NCBI RefSeq assembly: GCF_900290235.1
Contig: NZ_OLMK01000001.1
Coordinates: 1-64,000 of the forward strand
Source of the DNA: Streptomyces sp. MA5143a
GTDB lineage: Bacteria > Actinomycetota > Actinomycetes > Streptomycetales > Streptomycetaceae
DNA: 64,000 nucleotides
Reading direction: 5' to 3'
Within the stretch, counting starts at the first letter, position 1; each line of letters opens with the position of its first letter. This document shows positions 27,721 to 34,953 of this stretch, piece after piece. A program made the translations under genes and the position numbers. The notes beneath the pieces were generated by a model that was not told where the DNA came from, ran no database searches, and was given only the letters and a program-made list of their open reading frames with translations.

Positions 27721-28542
27721 GTGGCAGAACAGACAGCTTTCGCGGGCACGCACGACACAGGGGGCGTCAAGCCCGATCGGGCCGTGGTCCGGGACGCCCT
27801 GGCGGTCGGGGTCGCCGTCGGACTGTCCGGGTTCGCCTTCGGGGTGACCTCGGCCGGCAGCGGGCTCAGCCTGCCGCAGACCTGTGCGTTGAGCCTTCTG
27901 GTGTTCACCGGTGCCTCCCAGTTCGCCCTGGTGGGCGCGCTCGCGGCCGGTGGCAATCCGTTCACGGCGGCGGCCGGGGCCTTCTTCCTGGGGGTGCGCA
28001 ACGCGTTCTACGGGCTGCGTCTGTCTCAGTTGCTGGCCCTCCCGCGCGCGGTGCGGCCGTTCGCCGCGCAGTGGGTGATCGACGAGACCACGGTCGTCGC
28101 GCTCGCCCAGCCCACGCGCCGGGCCGCCCGGATCGGCTTCACCGTCACCGGTCTGAGCCTGTATCTGCTGTGGAACCTCACCACGCTCCTCGGCGCGCTC
28201 GGCGCGGAGGCCATCGGCGACACCGAGGCATGGGGGCTGGACGCGGCCGGGCCCGCCGTCTTCCTGGCGCTCCTCGCGCCCATGCTCAAGACCACCAGGG
28301 AAAGGGCCGTGGCCGGCGTCGCGGTCCTCCTCGGCCTGGGGCTGCTGCCCGTCCTGCCCGCAGGGGTGCCGGTGCTCGTGGCCGCGGCGGCCGCTCCCCT
28401 CGTCCTCTGGGCGGAGGGGCGCCGCAAGACCGGCGACCGGGCGACCGGCAACCGTGCGACCGGCGACCGTGCGGTGAACGACTCACACGACCCCCACGAT
28501 CCGCAGCGCGACCAGTACGGCCCACAGGAGGAGGACCGATGA
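27721..28542 (+). CDS. azlC: AzlC-family branched-chain amino-acid exporter subunit
   Basis: The protein has 273 residues from a GTG with no strong ribosome-binding site; TACCGT 7 nt earlier could be the -10 box of a leaderless message. AzlC signature segments are clear: GLSGFAFGVTSAGSGLSLPQTCALSLLVFTGASQFALVG and FFLGVRNAFYGLRL, with about six membrane helices. The C-terminal 35 residues are a repetitive hydrophilic tail (GDRATGNRATGDRAVND) of unknown use. AzlC with the small AzlD subunit exports branched-chain amino acids or analogues. The stop overlaps azlD by ATGA. Confidence 0.92.
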   Translation: MAEQTAFAGTHDTGGVKPDRAVVRDALAVGVAVGLSGFAFGVTSAGSGLSLPQTCALSLLVFTGASQFALVGALAAGGNPFTAAAGAFFLGVRNAFYGLRLSQLLALPRAVRPFAAQWVIDETTVVALAQPTRRAARIGFTVTGLSLYLLWNLTTLLGALGAEAIGDTEAWGLDAAGPAVFLALLAPMLKTTRERAVAGVAVLLGLGLLPVLPAGVPVLVAAAAAPLVLWAEGRRKTGDRATGNRATGDRAVNDSHDPHDPQRDQYGPQEEDR

Positions 28543-28847
28543 ACGTCTGGATCGCGATCGCCGTGACCGCCGTCGGCTGCTACGCCGTCAAGCTCATCGG
28601 TCTGCTGGTCCCCGAGGGCGTCCTGGAACGCCCGCTCGTCCAACGCCTGGCCGCCCTCCTCCCCGTCGCGCTGCTCGCCGCCCTCACGGCGCAGCAGACC
28701 TTCGCCGACGGGCGTGCGCTCGTGCTGGACGCGAGGGCAGCGGGAGTCGCCGCGGCCGCCGTCGCGCTCCTCCTGCGCGCGCCCTTCCTGCTCGTGGTGG
28801 CAGCGGCGGTGATCGTGACGGCGGGGGTGCGGGCGATCACAGGCTGA
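28539..28847 (+). CDS. azlD: AzlD-family small exporter subunit
   Basis: The protein has 102 residues with about four membrane helices, starting with the ATGA overlap and an AGGAGGAGG site inside the end of azlC. VTAVGCYAVKLIGLLVPE and FADGRALVLDARAAGV fit AzlD. It acts with AzlC as a two-component permease. A bidirectional terminator hairpin follows 37 bp later. Confidence 0.92.
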   Translation: MNVWIAIAVTAVGCYAVKLIGLLVPEGVLERPLVQRLAALLPVALLAALTAQQTFADGRALVLDARAAGVAAAAVALLLRAPFLLVVAAAVIVTAGVRAITG

Positions 28848-28884
28848 GAGACAGAGGTACGCGTGCGCGTACGCGCGTGTACAC

Positions 28885-28918
28885 GGGCATGGCCGTACGC
28901 GCGCGTACGTTCATGCCC
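28885..28918. terminator. Bidirectional hairpin between convergent azlD and minus-strand gene
   Basis: GGGCATG (28885-28891) pairs with CATGCCC (28912-28918). Inside, after a 2-nt mismatch, is a 16-bp perfect palindrome (28894-28909). It lies in the 78-bp gap between two convergent stop codons. Confidence 0.75.
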
Positions 28919-28925
28919 GCACCCC

Positions 28926-29870
28926 TCAGCCGATCGACCGCTCGTACGCGCGCAGGGTGCGCAGTGCCTCGATCGTCACGATCGGGCGGCTCTCCAGGGC
29001 GGTTCCCGGGGCCCACTGGCGCCAGCGGATCGGCCACCCGCCGTCTTCGCGCTGCTCGCTCCCCAGGAAGTCGAGCGAACGGGACATCTCCTCGTCGGTG
29101 AACCACGCGCGCGCGAGCGACTCCGGCGTACGCGCGAAGTCGAACGGGAAATGGTGCTCGCCCGGCGCATAACCGGATGCCACGGGATACGCCTCCAGCT
29201 TCCCGGGATCAAGCACGGCCAGCCGCTGTTCGCGCACCAGCCGGCCGAGCCGGTCGGCGGCCGCCTGCGCGCGCGGACGGTCCGGCACGGAATCCAGGAA
29301 CGCCACGGCGGCCTGGACCTCGTACGGGTGCGACTTCTCCAGCGTCTCGACCGCGTGCCAGCAGAAGTCGGTCGCCCGGAACAGCCACGCGTGCCACACC
29401 TGGTTGCGGTGCAGCAAGCCCACAACGGGCCCGGTGGCCAGCAGCTCACTGGGCGGGGTGTCGACGATCGGCACGAACGGGGCCGCCGGATATCCGCGCT
29501 GACCGGGATGCACGGCGGGCAGGGCGCCGTCCGGGTTCGACACCGACGTCAGATAGCGGCACACGCGCTCCACCAGCTGTCCTGCGCACCGCCCGATCGA
29601 GTCCAGGACCCGCAGCGCGTGCCCGGTGTGCAGGGGCTGGCTCACCGGCCCACGCAGATCGGGTTCGAGCGCGTGCCCGTACCCTTCGTCGGCGGTGCGG
29701 TAGGCGGCCAGCGCGGTCTCCACCGCGTCGGCGCTCCCGTCCAGGAAGTGGTACGCGAAGCGGCGCTGCTCCAGTACCCGCGCGGTCAGCCAGACGAACT
29801 GCTCGGCGCGGGCGAGCGGGGTGTGCGCCGGGGGCGATGAGGGGCGGGGGGATGCTCCGGGTTCGGCCAT
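28926..29870 (-). CDS. Conserved protein with terpenoid-toroid (prenyltransferase-like) repeats
   Basis: The protein has 314 residues, soluble, with no signal peptide. Alternating helices resemble the alpha/alpha toroid of squalene/oxidosqualene cyclases and prenyltransferases, most clearly the C-terminal SEQREDGGWPIRWRQW (a QW-like repeat) and YLTSVSNPDGALPAV. The acidic DxDD cyclase motif and zinc ligands are not seen, so I do not assign an activity. Close homologues are annotated only as conserved proteins as far as I know. It converges with azlCD and is divergent from the DUF3046 gene. Confidence 0.7.
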   Translation of the reverse strand: MAEPGASPRPSSPPAHTPLARAEQFVWLTARVLEQRRFAYHFLDGSADAVETALAAYRTADEGYGHALEPDLRGPVSQPLHTGHALRVLDSIGRCAGQLVERVCRYLTSVSNPDGALPAVHPGQRGYPAAPFVPIVDTPPSELLATGPVVGLLHRNQVWHAWLFRATDFCWHAVETLEKSHPYEVQAAVAFLDSVPDRPRAQAAADRLGRLVREQRLAVLDPGKLEAYPVASGYAPGEHHFPFDFARTPESLARAWFTDEEMSRSLDFLGSEQREDGGWPIRWRQWAPGTALESRPIVTIEALRTLRAYERSIG

Positions 29871-29949
29871 GCGTCAGACCGTAGGGCGGAAAGCGGTATC
29901 GGCAGGCCGTCCTGGCCCGGCCCACCCCCTGGGGCGGGATACTGGAGTC

Positions 29950-30144
29950 ATGCGGTTGACGGTCTTCTGGCAGCGGATGGCGGAACACTTCGGTGAGGGG
30001 TACGCCGAAACCTTCGCGCGCGATCATGTGATGTCCGAACTCGGTGGGCGGACGGTGCACGAGGCGCTGGACTCCGGCTGGGAGGCCAAGGACGTGTGGC
30101 GCGTGGTGTGCACGACGATGGGCGTTCCGGCCGAGAACCGCTGA
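29950..30144 (+). CDS. DUF3046 family small protein
   Basis: The protein has 64 residues from the ATG at 29950. The whole sequence fits the actinobacterial DUF3046 family, with invariant RDHVMSELGGRTVHEALDSGW and KDVWRVVC. Members are consistently located near recA. The fold is small and helical, and no function is established. It is separated from the next gene by 95 bp. Confidence 0.9.
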   Translation: MRLTVFWQRMAEHFGEGYAETFARDHVMSELGGRTVHEALDSGWEAKDVWRVVCTTMGVPAENR

Positions 30145-30239
30145 AAAGCTGCCGTATCGGTCGCGTGCTCGTCGCCTCGGGGCCGGAAGGTGCAGGGGGG
30201 CGGGGGCCGATTGTCGGTGGTGTGGGCGAGACTTGTTCC

Positions 30240-31664
30240 GTGGCCCCATCAGACGAGACCGCGCAGGTCGAGCCCCAGGCATCCCCCTCCGGTACGGCGC
30301 CGCCCACCGGGCCCCCGGTCGGCACCAGGCCGAGTTCGGGCATGCCGCGCTGGCTGCCGCGCGCCATGGTGCTCGCGCTGTCGCTGGTCGCCGTCTTCCA
30401 ACTGGGCAGTTGGGCGTTCCACCAGCTCATCGGGTTGTTGGTCAACATCCTCATCGCGTTCTTCCTGGCCCTCGCGATCGAGCCCGCGGTCAGCTGGATG
30501 GCCTCGAAGGGGCTGCGCAGGGGCTTTGCCACCTTCCTCGTCTTCCTGTTCACACTGATCGCGGTCGCGGGCTTCGTCACCCTCCTCGGCTCGATGCTCG
30601 CCGGCCAGATCGTCAAGATGGTCGAGGACTTCCCGGCCTACCTCGACTCGGTCATCAGCTGGATCAACACCACCTTCCACACCGAGCTGAGGCGCGTCGA
30701 CATCCAGGAGGGGCTGCTCCGCTCCGACTGGCTGAAGAGGTACGTCCAGAACAGCGCCACCGGCGTCCTGGACATCTCCGCGCAGGTCCTCGGCGGCCTC
30801 TTCCAGCTGCTGACGATCGGCCTGTTCTCGTTCTACTTCGCGGCCGACGGCCCCCGCCTGCGGCGCGCCCTGTGCTCCGTGCTGCCGCCCGCCAAGCAGG
30901 CCGAGGTGCTGCGCGCGTGGGAGATCGCCGTCGACAAGACCGGCGGCTACCTGTACTCCCGCGGTCTGATGGCCATGATTTCCGGCATAGCCCATTACGT
31001 CCTGCTGGAGTACCTGAACGTGCCCTACGCCCCCGCCCTCGCGGTCTGGGTGGGCCTGGTCTCCCAGTTCATCCCCACGATCGGCACCTACCTCGCGGGC
31101 GCCCTGCCGATGCTGATCGCCTTCACGGTCAACCCCTGGTACGCGCTGTGGGTCCTGGTCTTCGTGGTCATCTACCAGCAGTTCGAGAACTACGTGCTGC
31201 AGCCCAAGCTGACCGCCAAGACCGTGGACATCCACCCGGCCGTCGCCTTCGGATCGGTCGTCGCGGGCACCGCGCTCCTCGGCGCCGTCGGCGCGCTCAT
31301 CGCCATCCCCGCCGTCGCCACCCTCCAGGCGTTCCTCGGGGCGTACGTGAAGCGGTACGCCGTCACGGACGACCCGCGCGTCCACGGCCACCGCAGAGGC
31401 GGCTCCGGAAGCCTCCTCGCCCGTCTCCGGAACCGGCCACGCACGGAGCGGGGCGAGGACGGCTCCGGAAGCGACGTCCTCACGCGCGTGCGTGAGCGGC
31501 TGGAGCACAAGTGGGGCACGAAGCGGCCGTCGGACGACGCCACGCAGGAGGAGGCCTGGCCGCAAGGGAAGGCCGAGCCGCAGGAGGGAGACGGTCCCCA
31601 GGACGAGGGCGGTCCCGAGGGGGAGGACGGTTCGCGGGGGCCGCGCCGTGACACGGGCCCCTAG
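30240..31664 (+). CDS. AI-2E-family transporter (PF01594 permease)
   Basis: The protein has 474 residues from the GTG at 30240; the frame stays open upstream but similarity begins here. A Pro-rich cytoplasmic tail (about 1-40) leads to about seven membrane helices. Family motifs are GLLVNILIAFFLALAIEPAVSWM, YLYSRGLMAMISGIAHYVLLEYL and LVSQFIPTIGTYLAGALPML. The C-terminal 115 residues are highly charged (Arg, then Glu/Gly-rich) and cytoplasmic. The family includes the quorum-signal exporter TqsA and Na+/H+ antiporters, so the substrate is unknown. The position between the DUF3046 gene and recA is conserved in Streptomyces. Confidence 0.85.
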   Translation: MAPSDETAQVEPQASPSGTAPPTGPPVGTRPSSGMPRWLPRAMVLALSLVAVFQLGSWAFHQLIGLLVNILIAFFLALAIEPAVSWMASKGLRRGFATFLVFLFTLIAVAGFVTLLGSMLAGQIVKMVEDFPAYLDSVISWINTTFHTELRRVDIQEGLLRSDWLKRYVQNSATGVLDISAQVLGGLFQLLTIGLFSFYFAADGPRLRRALCSVLPPAKQAEVLRAWEIAVDKTGGYLYSRGLMAMISGIAHYVLLEYLNVPYAPALAVWVGLVSQFIPTIGTYLAGALPMLIAFTVNPWYALWVLVFVVIYQQFENYVLQPKLTAKTVDIHPAVAFGSVVAGTALLGAVGALIAIPAVATLQAFLGAYVKRYAVTDDPRVHGHRRGGSGSLLARLRNRPRTERGEDGSGSDVLTRVRERLEHKWGTKRPSDDATQEEAWPQGKAEPQEGDGPQDEGGPEGEDGSRGPRRDTGP

Positions 31665-32029
31665 GGAAGCACCGGGTCCGAAGGCAGCACTCCGAGGGAC
31701 TGACGCCCGGGCGGCCTGGCTCCGCCCCCTTCGCGGGCGCGGCGGCCGGCTCGGGTGCCCGGCCATGGTCGTGGCCATCGCCATCGCCGACGAACTGAAT
31801 CCCCCCTTCCGGAAGACCCTGGGGGACCGCGTGGTGCGCTTGACACCAAAATCGAACATCCATTCTTATGGAGGCTCCGGCGAGCCTCTCGACGGGGAGT
31901 TCGACAGGGTTTGGGTGGAGAAGTACCCGAGTTATCCACAGGCCGGACGGGCGTCGGGGCCCATTGTCAGTGGCAGGCGTTAGCGTCTTTCACGTGAAGC
32001 GATCGACTCAAGCAAATCGGGTGGAACCC
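31665..32029 (+). promoter_or_regulatory. recA upstream region
   Basis: This is a 365-bp gap. The first 170 bp are GC-rich with no supported gene. The recA promoter with its SOS box lies at 31840-31869, leaving a long 5' leader of about 155 nt before the recA ATG, in which I see no clear riboregulatory hairpin. Confidence 0.7.
31840..31869 (+). promoter_or_regulatory. SOS-controlled recA promoter with LexA box
   Basis: TTGACA at 31840-31845 is a consensus -35. The -10 region TTCTTAT lies at 31863-31869 (17-bp spacer). GAACATCCATTC at 31854-31865 fits the actinobacterial LexA box GAAC-N4-GTTC with one mismatch and overlaps the -10 box, so LexA would block the polymerase. Confidence 0.85.
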
Positions 32030-33154
32030 ATGGCAGGAACCGACCGCGAGAAGGCGCTCGACGCCGCGCTCGCACAGATTGAACGACAATTCGGCAAGGG
32101 CGCGGTCATGCGCATGGGCGAGCGGTCGCAGGAGCCCATCGAGGTCATCCCGACCGGGTCGACCGCGCTGGACGTGGCCCTCGGTGTCGGCGGCCTGCCG
32201 CGTGGCCGAGTGGTGGAGATCTACGGCCCCGAGTCCTCCGGTAAGACGACCCTGACCCTCCACGCGGTGGCGAACGCACAGAAGGCCGGCGGCCAGGTCG
32301 CGTTCGTGGACGCCGAGCATGCCCTCGACCCCGAGTACGCGAAGAAGCTCGGCGTCGACATCGACAACCTGATCCTGTCGCAGCCGGACAACGGCGAGCA
32401 GGCCCTGGAGATCGTGGACATGCTGGTCCGCTCCGGTGCCCTCGACCTCATCGTCATCGACTCCGTCGCCGCGCTCGTCCCGCGCGCGGAGATCGAGGGC
32501 GAGATGGGCGACAGCCACGTGGGTCTGCAGGCCCGACTGATGAGCCAGGCCCTGCGGAAGATCACCAGCGCGCTCAACCAGTCCAAGACCACCGCCATCT
32601 TCATCAACCAGCTCCGCGAGAAGATCGGCGTGATGTTCGGCTCGCCGGAGACCACGACCGGTGGCCGCGCGCTGAAGTTCTACGCCTCGGTGCGTATCGA
32701 CATCCGCCGCATCGAGACCCTGAAGGACGGCACGGAGGCGGTCGGCAACCGCACCCGCTGCAAGGTCGTCAAGAACAAGGTCGCGCCGCCCTTCAAGCAG
32801 GCCGAGTTCGACATCCTCTACGGCCAGGGCATCAGCCGCGAGGGCGGTCTGATCGACATGGGCGTGGAGCACGGCTTCGTCCGCAAGGCCGGCGCCTGGT
32901 ACACGTACGAGGGCGACCAGCTCGGCCAGGGCAAGGAGAACGCCCGCAACTTCCTCAAGGACAACCCCGACCTCGCCAACGAGATCGAGAAGAAGATCAA
33001 GGTGAAGCTGGGCGTCGGTGTACGGCCCGAGGAACCCGCCGCGGAACCGAGTGCGGACGCCGCGGCCGCCGCAGCACCCGCCGACGACGCGAAGGCGGTG
33101 CCGGCCCCCGCTGCCAAGACCGCCAAGACCAAGGCCGCGGCGGCCAAGAGCTAG
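32030..33154 (+). CDS. recA: Recombinase RecA
   Basis: The protein has 374 residues from the ATG at 32030; an upstream in-frame start at 31868 lies in the promoter and is rejected. Hallmarks: Walker [20 protein letters not shown], the L1/L2 loop regions including [24 protein letters not shown] and [21 protein letters not shown], and an Ala/Pro/Lys-rich acidic C-tail typical of Streptomyces RecA. RecA forms filaments on single-stranded DNA, promotes strand exchange and triggers LexA self-cleavage. There is no intein. recX begins 3 nt after the stop. Confidence 0.98.
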   Translation: MAGTDREKALDAALAQIERQFGKGAVMRMGERSQEPIEVIPTGSTALDVALGVGGLPRGRVVEIYGPESSGKTTLTLHAVANAQKAGGQVAFVDAEHALDPEYAKKLGVDIDNLILSQPDNGEQALEIVDMLVRSGALDLIVIDSVAALVPRAEIEGEMGDSHVGLQARLMSQALRKITSALNQSKTTAIFINQLREKIGVMFGSPETTTGGRALKFYASVRIDIRRIETLKDGTEAVGNRTRCKVVKNKVAPPFKQAEFDILYGQGISREGGLIDMGVEHGFVRKAGAWYTYEGDQLGQGKENARNFLKDNPDLANEIEKKIKVKLGVGVRPEEPAAEPSADAAAAAAPADDAKAVPAPAAKTAKTKAAAAKS

Positions 33155-33157
33155 TCC

Positions 33158-34033
33158 GTGACACGCAGAATGGACTGGGGCGACTACGCATACCCCAGTG
33201 CCCCTGAGAGCCGGGGGCGTGGGGGTACCGGGGGATCCGCCGCAGAGGAGTTCGGACCGTACGCCGGCGACGCCGACGAGGAACATGTCGCCGGCCCCCC
33301 GGAGGAGGGCGGAACCTCCGGGGGCGGCGCGCCGCGCGGTGGCCGTGGCCGTGGTGGCGGTAACCGTGGCGGCGGTGTCTCACCGGACAGCGCGGTCGGC
33401 GAGACACGTGGCCGACGAGGCCGCGGGGGGCGACGGCGCGGCTTCGGGGAGTCGGCCGGCGATCCCTATGACGACGGGGGGCCACAGGACGGGGGTTCGT
33501 CTTTCTCGTCGAGGGCCGAGAAAGGGGAGTCCTCAGGGGACCCGGCTGAGCGGGCACGGGCGATCTGCCTGCGCCTGCTCACCGGGACCCCGCGGACCCG
33601 CAAGCAACTCGCCGACGCCCTGCGCAAGCGCGAGATACCCGACGACGTGGCGGACGAGGTGCTGTCCCGGTTCGAGGAGGTCGGGCTGATCAACGACAGC
33701 GCGTTCGCGGACGCCTGGGTGGAGTCCCGCCACCATGGCCGGGGCCTGGCCCGGCGGGCCCTCGCCCGGGAGCTGCGCACCAAGGGCGTCGACTCCGCCC
33801 TCATCGACGAGGCCGTCGCCCAGCTCGACTCCGACCAGGAGGAGGCCACCGCGCGCGAGCTCGTGGCCCGCAAGCTGCGCTCCACCCGGGGCCTCGACCG
33901 TGACAAACGCCTCCGCCGCCTGGCGGGCATGCTCGCCCGTAAGGGCTACCCCGAGGGGATGGCCCTCCGGGTGGTCCGACAGGCGCTTGAGGAGGAGGGC
34001 GAGGACACGGAGGGGCTGGAGGAGGAGTACTGA
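33158..34033 (+). CDS. recX: RecA regulator RecX with RG-rich N-terminal extension
   Basis: The protein has 291 residues from a GTG 3 nt after recA. The C-terminal 160 residues are the RecX three-helix repeats (ICLRLLTGTPRTRKQLADALRKREIPDDVADEVLSRFEEVGLINDSAFADAWVESR). RecX binds RecA filaments and limits their activity. The first 125 residues are an acidic then Gly/Arg-rich (RGGRGRGGGNRGGG) low-complexity extension absent from short RecX proteins; it resembles RGG nucleic-acid-binding regions. The tight spacing implies translational coupling with recA and shared SOS control. Confidence 0.93.
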   Translation: MTRRMDWGDYAYPSAPESRGRGGTGGSAAEEFGPYAGDADEEHVAGPPEEGGTSGGGAPRGGRGRGGGNRGGGVSPDSAVGETRGRRGRGGRRRGFGESAGDPYDDGGPQDGGSSFSSRAEKGESSGDPAERARAICLRLLTGTPRTRKQLADALRKREIPDDVADEVLSRFEEVGLINDSAFADAWVESRHHGRGLARRALARELRTKGVDSALIDEAVAQLDSDQEEATARELVARKLRSTRGLDRDKRLRRLAGMLARKGYPEGMALRVVRQALEEEGEDTEGLEEEY

Positions 34034-34058
34034 GCGAGGGCGGCCGGTGATCGCTCAG
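34030..34058. terminator. Inverted repeat between convergent recX and cysteine dioxygenase genes
   Basis: CTGAGCGA (34030-34037) and TCGCTCAG (34051-34058) form a perfect 8-bp stem that overlaps the recX stop codon. It lies 20 bp from the stop of the convergent gene. There is no T-tract. Confidence 0.55.
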
Positions 34059-34077
34059 CACCTGGGGCCGCGGGCGC

Positions 34078-34656
34078 TCACTGCCAGTCCTCCGGGCGTT
34101 CGACGTGCTCGAGACGCAGCACCTGGCCCGTGCGGCTGTAGCGGCGGATGCGGGGCAGAGGCGGGTAGTAGGCGTGCACCGAGATGGCGTGCTCCTCGGC
34201 GGACTCGTTGAGCACCTCGTGCACATGATGGCGGCCGAAGGAACGGCCCTTGCCGCTGGGCAACCGGCGTTCGCGGTCGACACCATCGGTGAGTTCGAGG
34301 GTCTTCCAGCCGTCGGTGGGCAGCCGGGCGGCGAGGGAGTACTCCTTCAGCTCACCCGCGGCGGTGACGAACGCGCCCACTGATTCGGCGTGATCGTGCC
34401 AGCCGGTTCCGGAGCCGGGCGGCCACCCGATGAGCCACGCCTCGCTACCTCCGGGCCCTTCGAGCCGCACCCAGGTGCGCCCTTCGGGATCGAGCGGAAG
34501 CGAGGCGACCAGCTCGGCGTCGGCAGCGGCCCGGCGCGCGAAGTCGAGCAGCTCGGCCTGCGTGGGAGCGGAGGAACCTGGAACAGGGGAGGTGCTGGAG
34601 GCGGACGTCGCGGAGGCAGAGGGCACAGAGGAAGAGACAGCGGGAGACACAGACAC
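34078..34656 (-). CDS. Cysteine dioxygenase family protein
   Basis: The protein has 192 residues from the GTG at 34656 (AGGACGG upstream). A Ser/Thr-rich N-tail precedes the cupin (about 60-170). Iron ligands fit cysteine dioxygenase type I: H-x-H in GWHDHAESVGAFVTAAGELKEY and the third His in FGRHHVHEVLN. These enzymes oxidise cysteine to cysteinesulfinate, the first step of cysteine breakdown. A leader peptide ending in Cys-Val-Cys-Arg-Pro-Ser-Cys is encoded just upstream, which supports cysteine as the relevant metabolite. The match to canonical enzymes is partial, so another thiol (for example 3-mercaptopropionate) remains possible. Confidence 0.85.
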   Translation of the reverse strand: MSVSPAVSSSVPSASATSASSTSPVPGSSAPTQAELLDFARRAAADAELVASLPLDPEGRTWVRLEGPGGSEAWLIGWPPGSGTGWHDHAESVGAFVTAAGELKEYSLAARLPTDGWKTLELTDGVDRERRLPSGKGRSFGRHHVHEVLNESAEEHAISVHAYYPPLPRIRRYSRTGQVLRLEHVERPEDWQ

Positions 34657-34687
34657 GGGGACCGTCCTGGCGAATGGTTCGCGGGAA

Positions 34688-34714
34688 CGCACGCCGGCAC
34701 AACGGCGGCGCGCG
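34688..34714 (-). promoter_or_regulatory. Hairpin between leader peptide and cysteine dioxygenase start
   Basis: A 9-bp stem with one G-U pair (34714-34706 with 34696-34688 in minus-strand reading) and a 9-nt loop stands 19 nt after the leader stop codon and 31 nt before the GTG. No T-tract follows, so it would act by controlling translation or Rho access rather than as a plain intrinsic terminator. Confidence 0.55.
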
Positions 34715-34733
34715 CGGGGAAGAGAGATGCGAA

Positions 34734-34781
34734 TCAGCAGGACGGACGACACACGCAGCCCGCGTAGCGGACGAGGTCCAT
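34734..34781 (-). CDS. Cysteine leader peptide upstream of cysteine dioxygenase
   Basis: A 15-codon ORF encodes MDLVRYAGCVCRPSC. The ATG (34781-34779) has an ideal GGAGGG site with a 5-nt spacer. Three Cys codons fall within the last seven, the very last before the stop. Actinobacteria have a known class of small leader peptides with terminal Cys codons before sulfur-metabolism genes, in which ribosome behaviour at the Cys codons reports cysteinyl-tRNA supply. In front of a cysteine-degrading enzyme, rapid translation at high cysteine would be expected to favour downstream expression. A longer in-frame GTG start would add 13 residues. Confidence 0.82.
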   Translation of the reverse strand: MDLVRYAGCVCRPSC

Positions 34782-34827
34782 GTGGACCCTCCGCCACAGG
34801 CGCGTAGAGGTGTCGGTCACGGTCCGG

Positions 34828-34856
34828 AGTACACCACGACCGTGCGGACCGGTCAA
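34828..34856 (-). promoter_or_regulatory. Promoter of the leader peptide-cysteine dioxygenase unit
   Basis: On the minus strand TTGACC (34856-34851), a 17-bp spacer and TGTACT (34833-34828) form a reasonable promoter. The transcript would begin near 34821, giving a leader of about 40 nt before the small ORF. Confidence 0.6.
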
Positions 34857-34859
34857 CCG

Positions 34860-34889
34860 ACCGTCACTATGTGGACACACAGTGACGGT
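34860..34889. promoter_or_regulatory. 30-bp near-perfect palindrome directly upstream of the -35 box
   Basis: Outer arms ACCGTCACT (34860-34868) and AGTGACGGT (34881-34889) are perfect; inner TGTG (34870-34873) and CACA (34876-34879) also pair. Only the single bases between the two arm segments mismatch. It ends 4 bp from the -35 element on the upstream side, the usual place for an activator dimer. It could also terminate the FAD monooxygenase transcript, though no other feature suggests that. Confidence 0.7.
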
Positions 34890-34953
34890 CGTCACGCGAG
34901 AAGCGGCCTGACACGAGCCTGCACCGGCCCCCCGGCGTAATTGGCGCACCGGC

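Noticed and set aside
31755..31997. Short ORFs in the recA leader
   Set aside because: They cross the SOS promoter, have no ribosome-binding sites and Arg/Gly-biased composition.
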